Shown one piece after another: positions 12,582 to 12,681 of a stretch of DNA of 12,681 bases. Origin of the DNA: Candidatus Peribacteraceae bacterium. Its GTDB lineage: Bacteria > Patescibacteriota > Gracilibacteria > Peribacterales > Peribacteraceae. Position numbers and translations under genes: made by a program. The stretch's first letter is position 1, and each line of letters begins with the position of its first letter. The stretch spans positions 1-12,681 of the forward strand of contig JABFSS010000059.1 of NCBI GenBank assembly GCA_013140485.1. Reading direction: 5' to 3'. The notes beneath the pieces are model-generated. The model did not search any database and was not told where the DNA came from. It worked only from the letters and a program-made list of their open reading frames with translations.

Positions 12582-12681
12582 ATGGCCGACGAACAAGACC
12601 TACACAAAATTCCGGGAGTGGACACCATGCCCACCACGGACGCCGAAACCGCCAGCGCATTAGACGCGGCACTGCTTGAAG
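12582..12681 (+). CDS. Gene truncated by the window edge
   Basis: The ATG at 12582 follows the preceding stop by 3 bases. The visible 33 codons (starting MADEQDLHKIPGVDTMPTTD) are acidic and look disordered, and the frame stays open to the last base. By position a scaffold, head-maturation or further structural protein is expected, but the fragment shows no recognisable motif. Confidence 0.5.
   Translation, partial: MADEQDLHKIPGVDTMPTTDAETASALDAALLE

Noticed and set aside
1..12681. CRISPR array or insertion-sequence ends
   Set aside because: No regularly spaced direct repeats, transposase gene or terminal inverted repeats were seen.

Overview
The window looks like a segment of a tailed bacteriophage or prophage (Caudoviricetes type). 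Three things point there: a large terminase and a probable portal gene in a tight packaging module, a serine recombinase followed by a tRNA locus, and almost gapless one-strand coding. Every supported gene reads on the + strand. Neighbours often share ATGA or GTGA stop/start overlaps, so the genes are probably co-transcribed and translationally coupled. The DNA is GC-rich (about 60% by eye), and most start codons lack a recognisable Shine-Dalgarno sequence. The host cannot be named from this sequence alone.

Left part (1-2900): small genes (a Cys-rich zinc-ribbon-like protein and several unrecognised ones), a 286-aa serine recombinase with a sigma70-like promoter two genes' width upstream (947-975), then three or four small unrecognised genes.

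Centre (2908-3719): an RNA locus of about 800 nt with no convincing protein gene. It opens with a fully canonical tRNA with anticodon CAT. Next come a compact three-hairpin segment and two cloverleaf-like RNAs whose D- and T-loops both lack the bases that normally form the tRNA elbow. The locus ends in a 511-nt hairpin-rich stretch whose two ends are perfectly complementary over 9 bp (3209-3217 with 3711-3719). This last element has the size and tRNA-adjacent phage context of the large ornate phage RNAs (GOLLD, ROOL), but I cannot assign it to a known class. Its closing helix covers the first two bases of the next gene's start codon.

Right part (3718-12681): a single-domain fibronectin-III-like protein, an unrecognised protein, three tandem GT-A-like glycosyltransferase paralogues (the third with a damaged DxD motif), the large terminase, an HNH endonuclease, two cysteine-rich small proteins, the probable portal protein, a small acidic-tailed protein, and the start of another gene cut by the window edge. 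The likely division of labour is DNA packaging through terminase and portal, with surface or substrate glycosylation by the transferase trio. The RNA locus has an unknown role.
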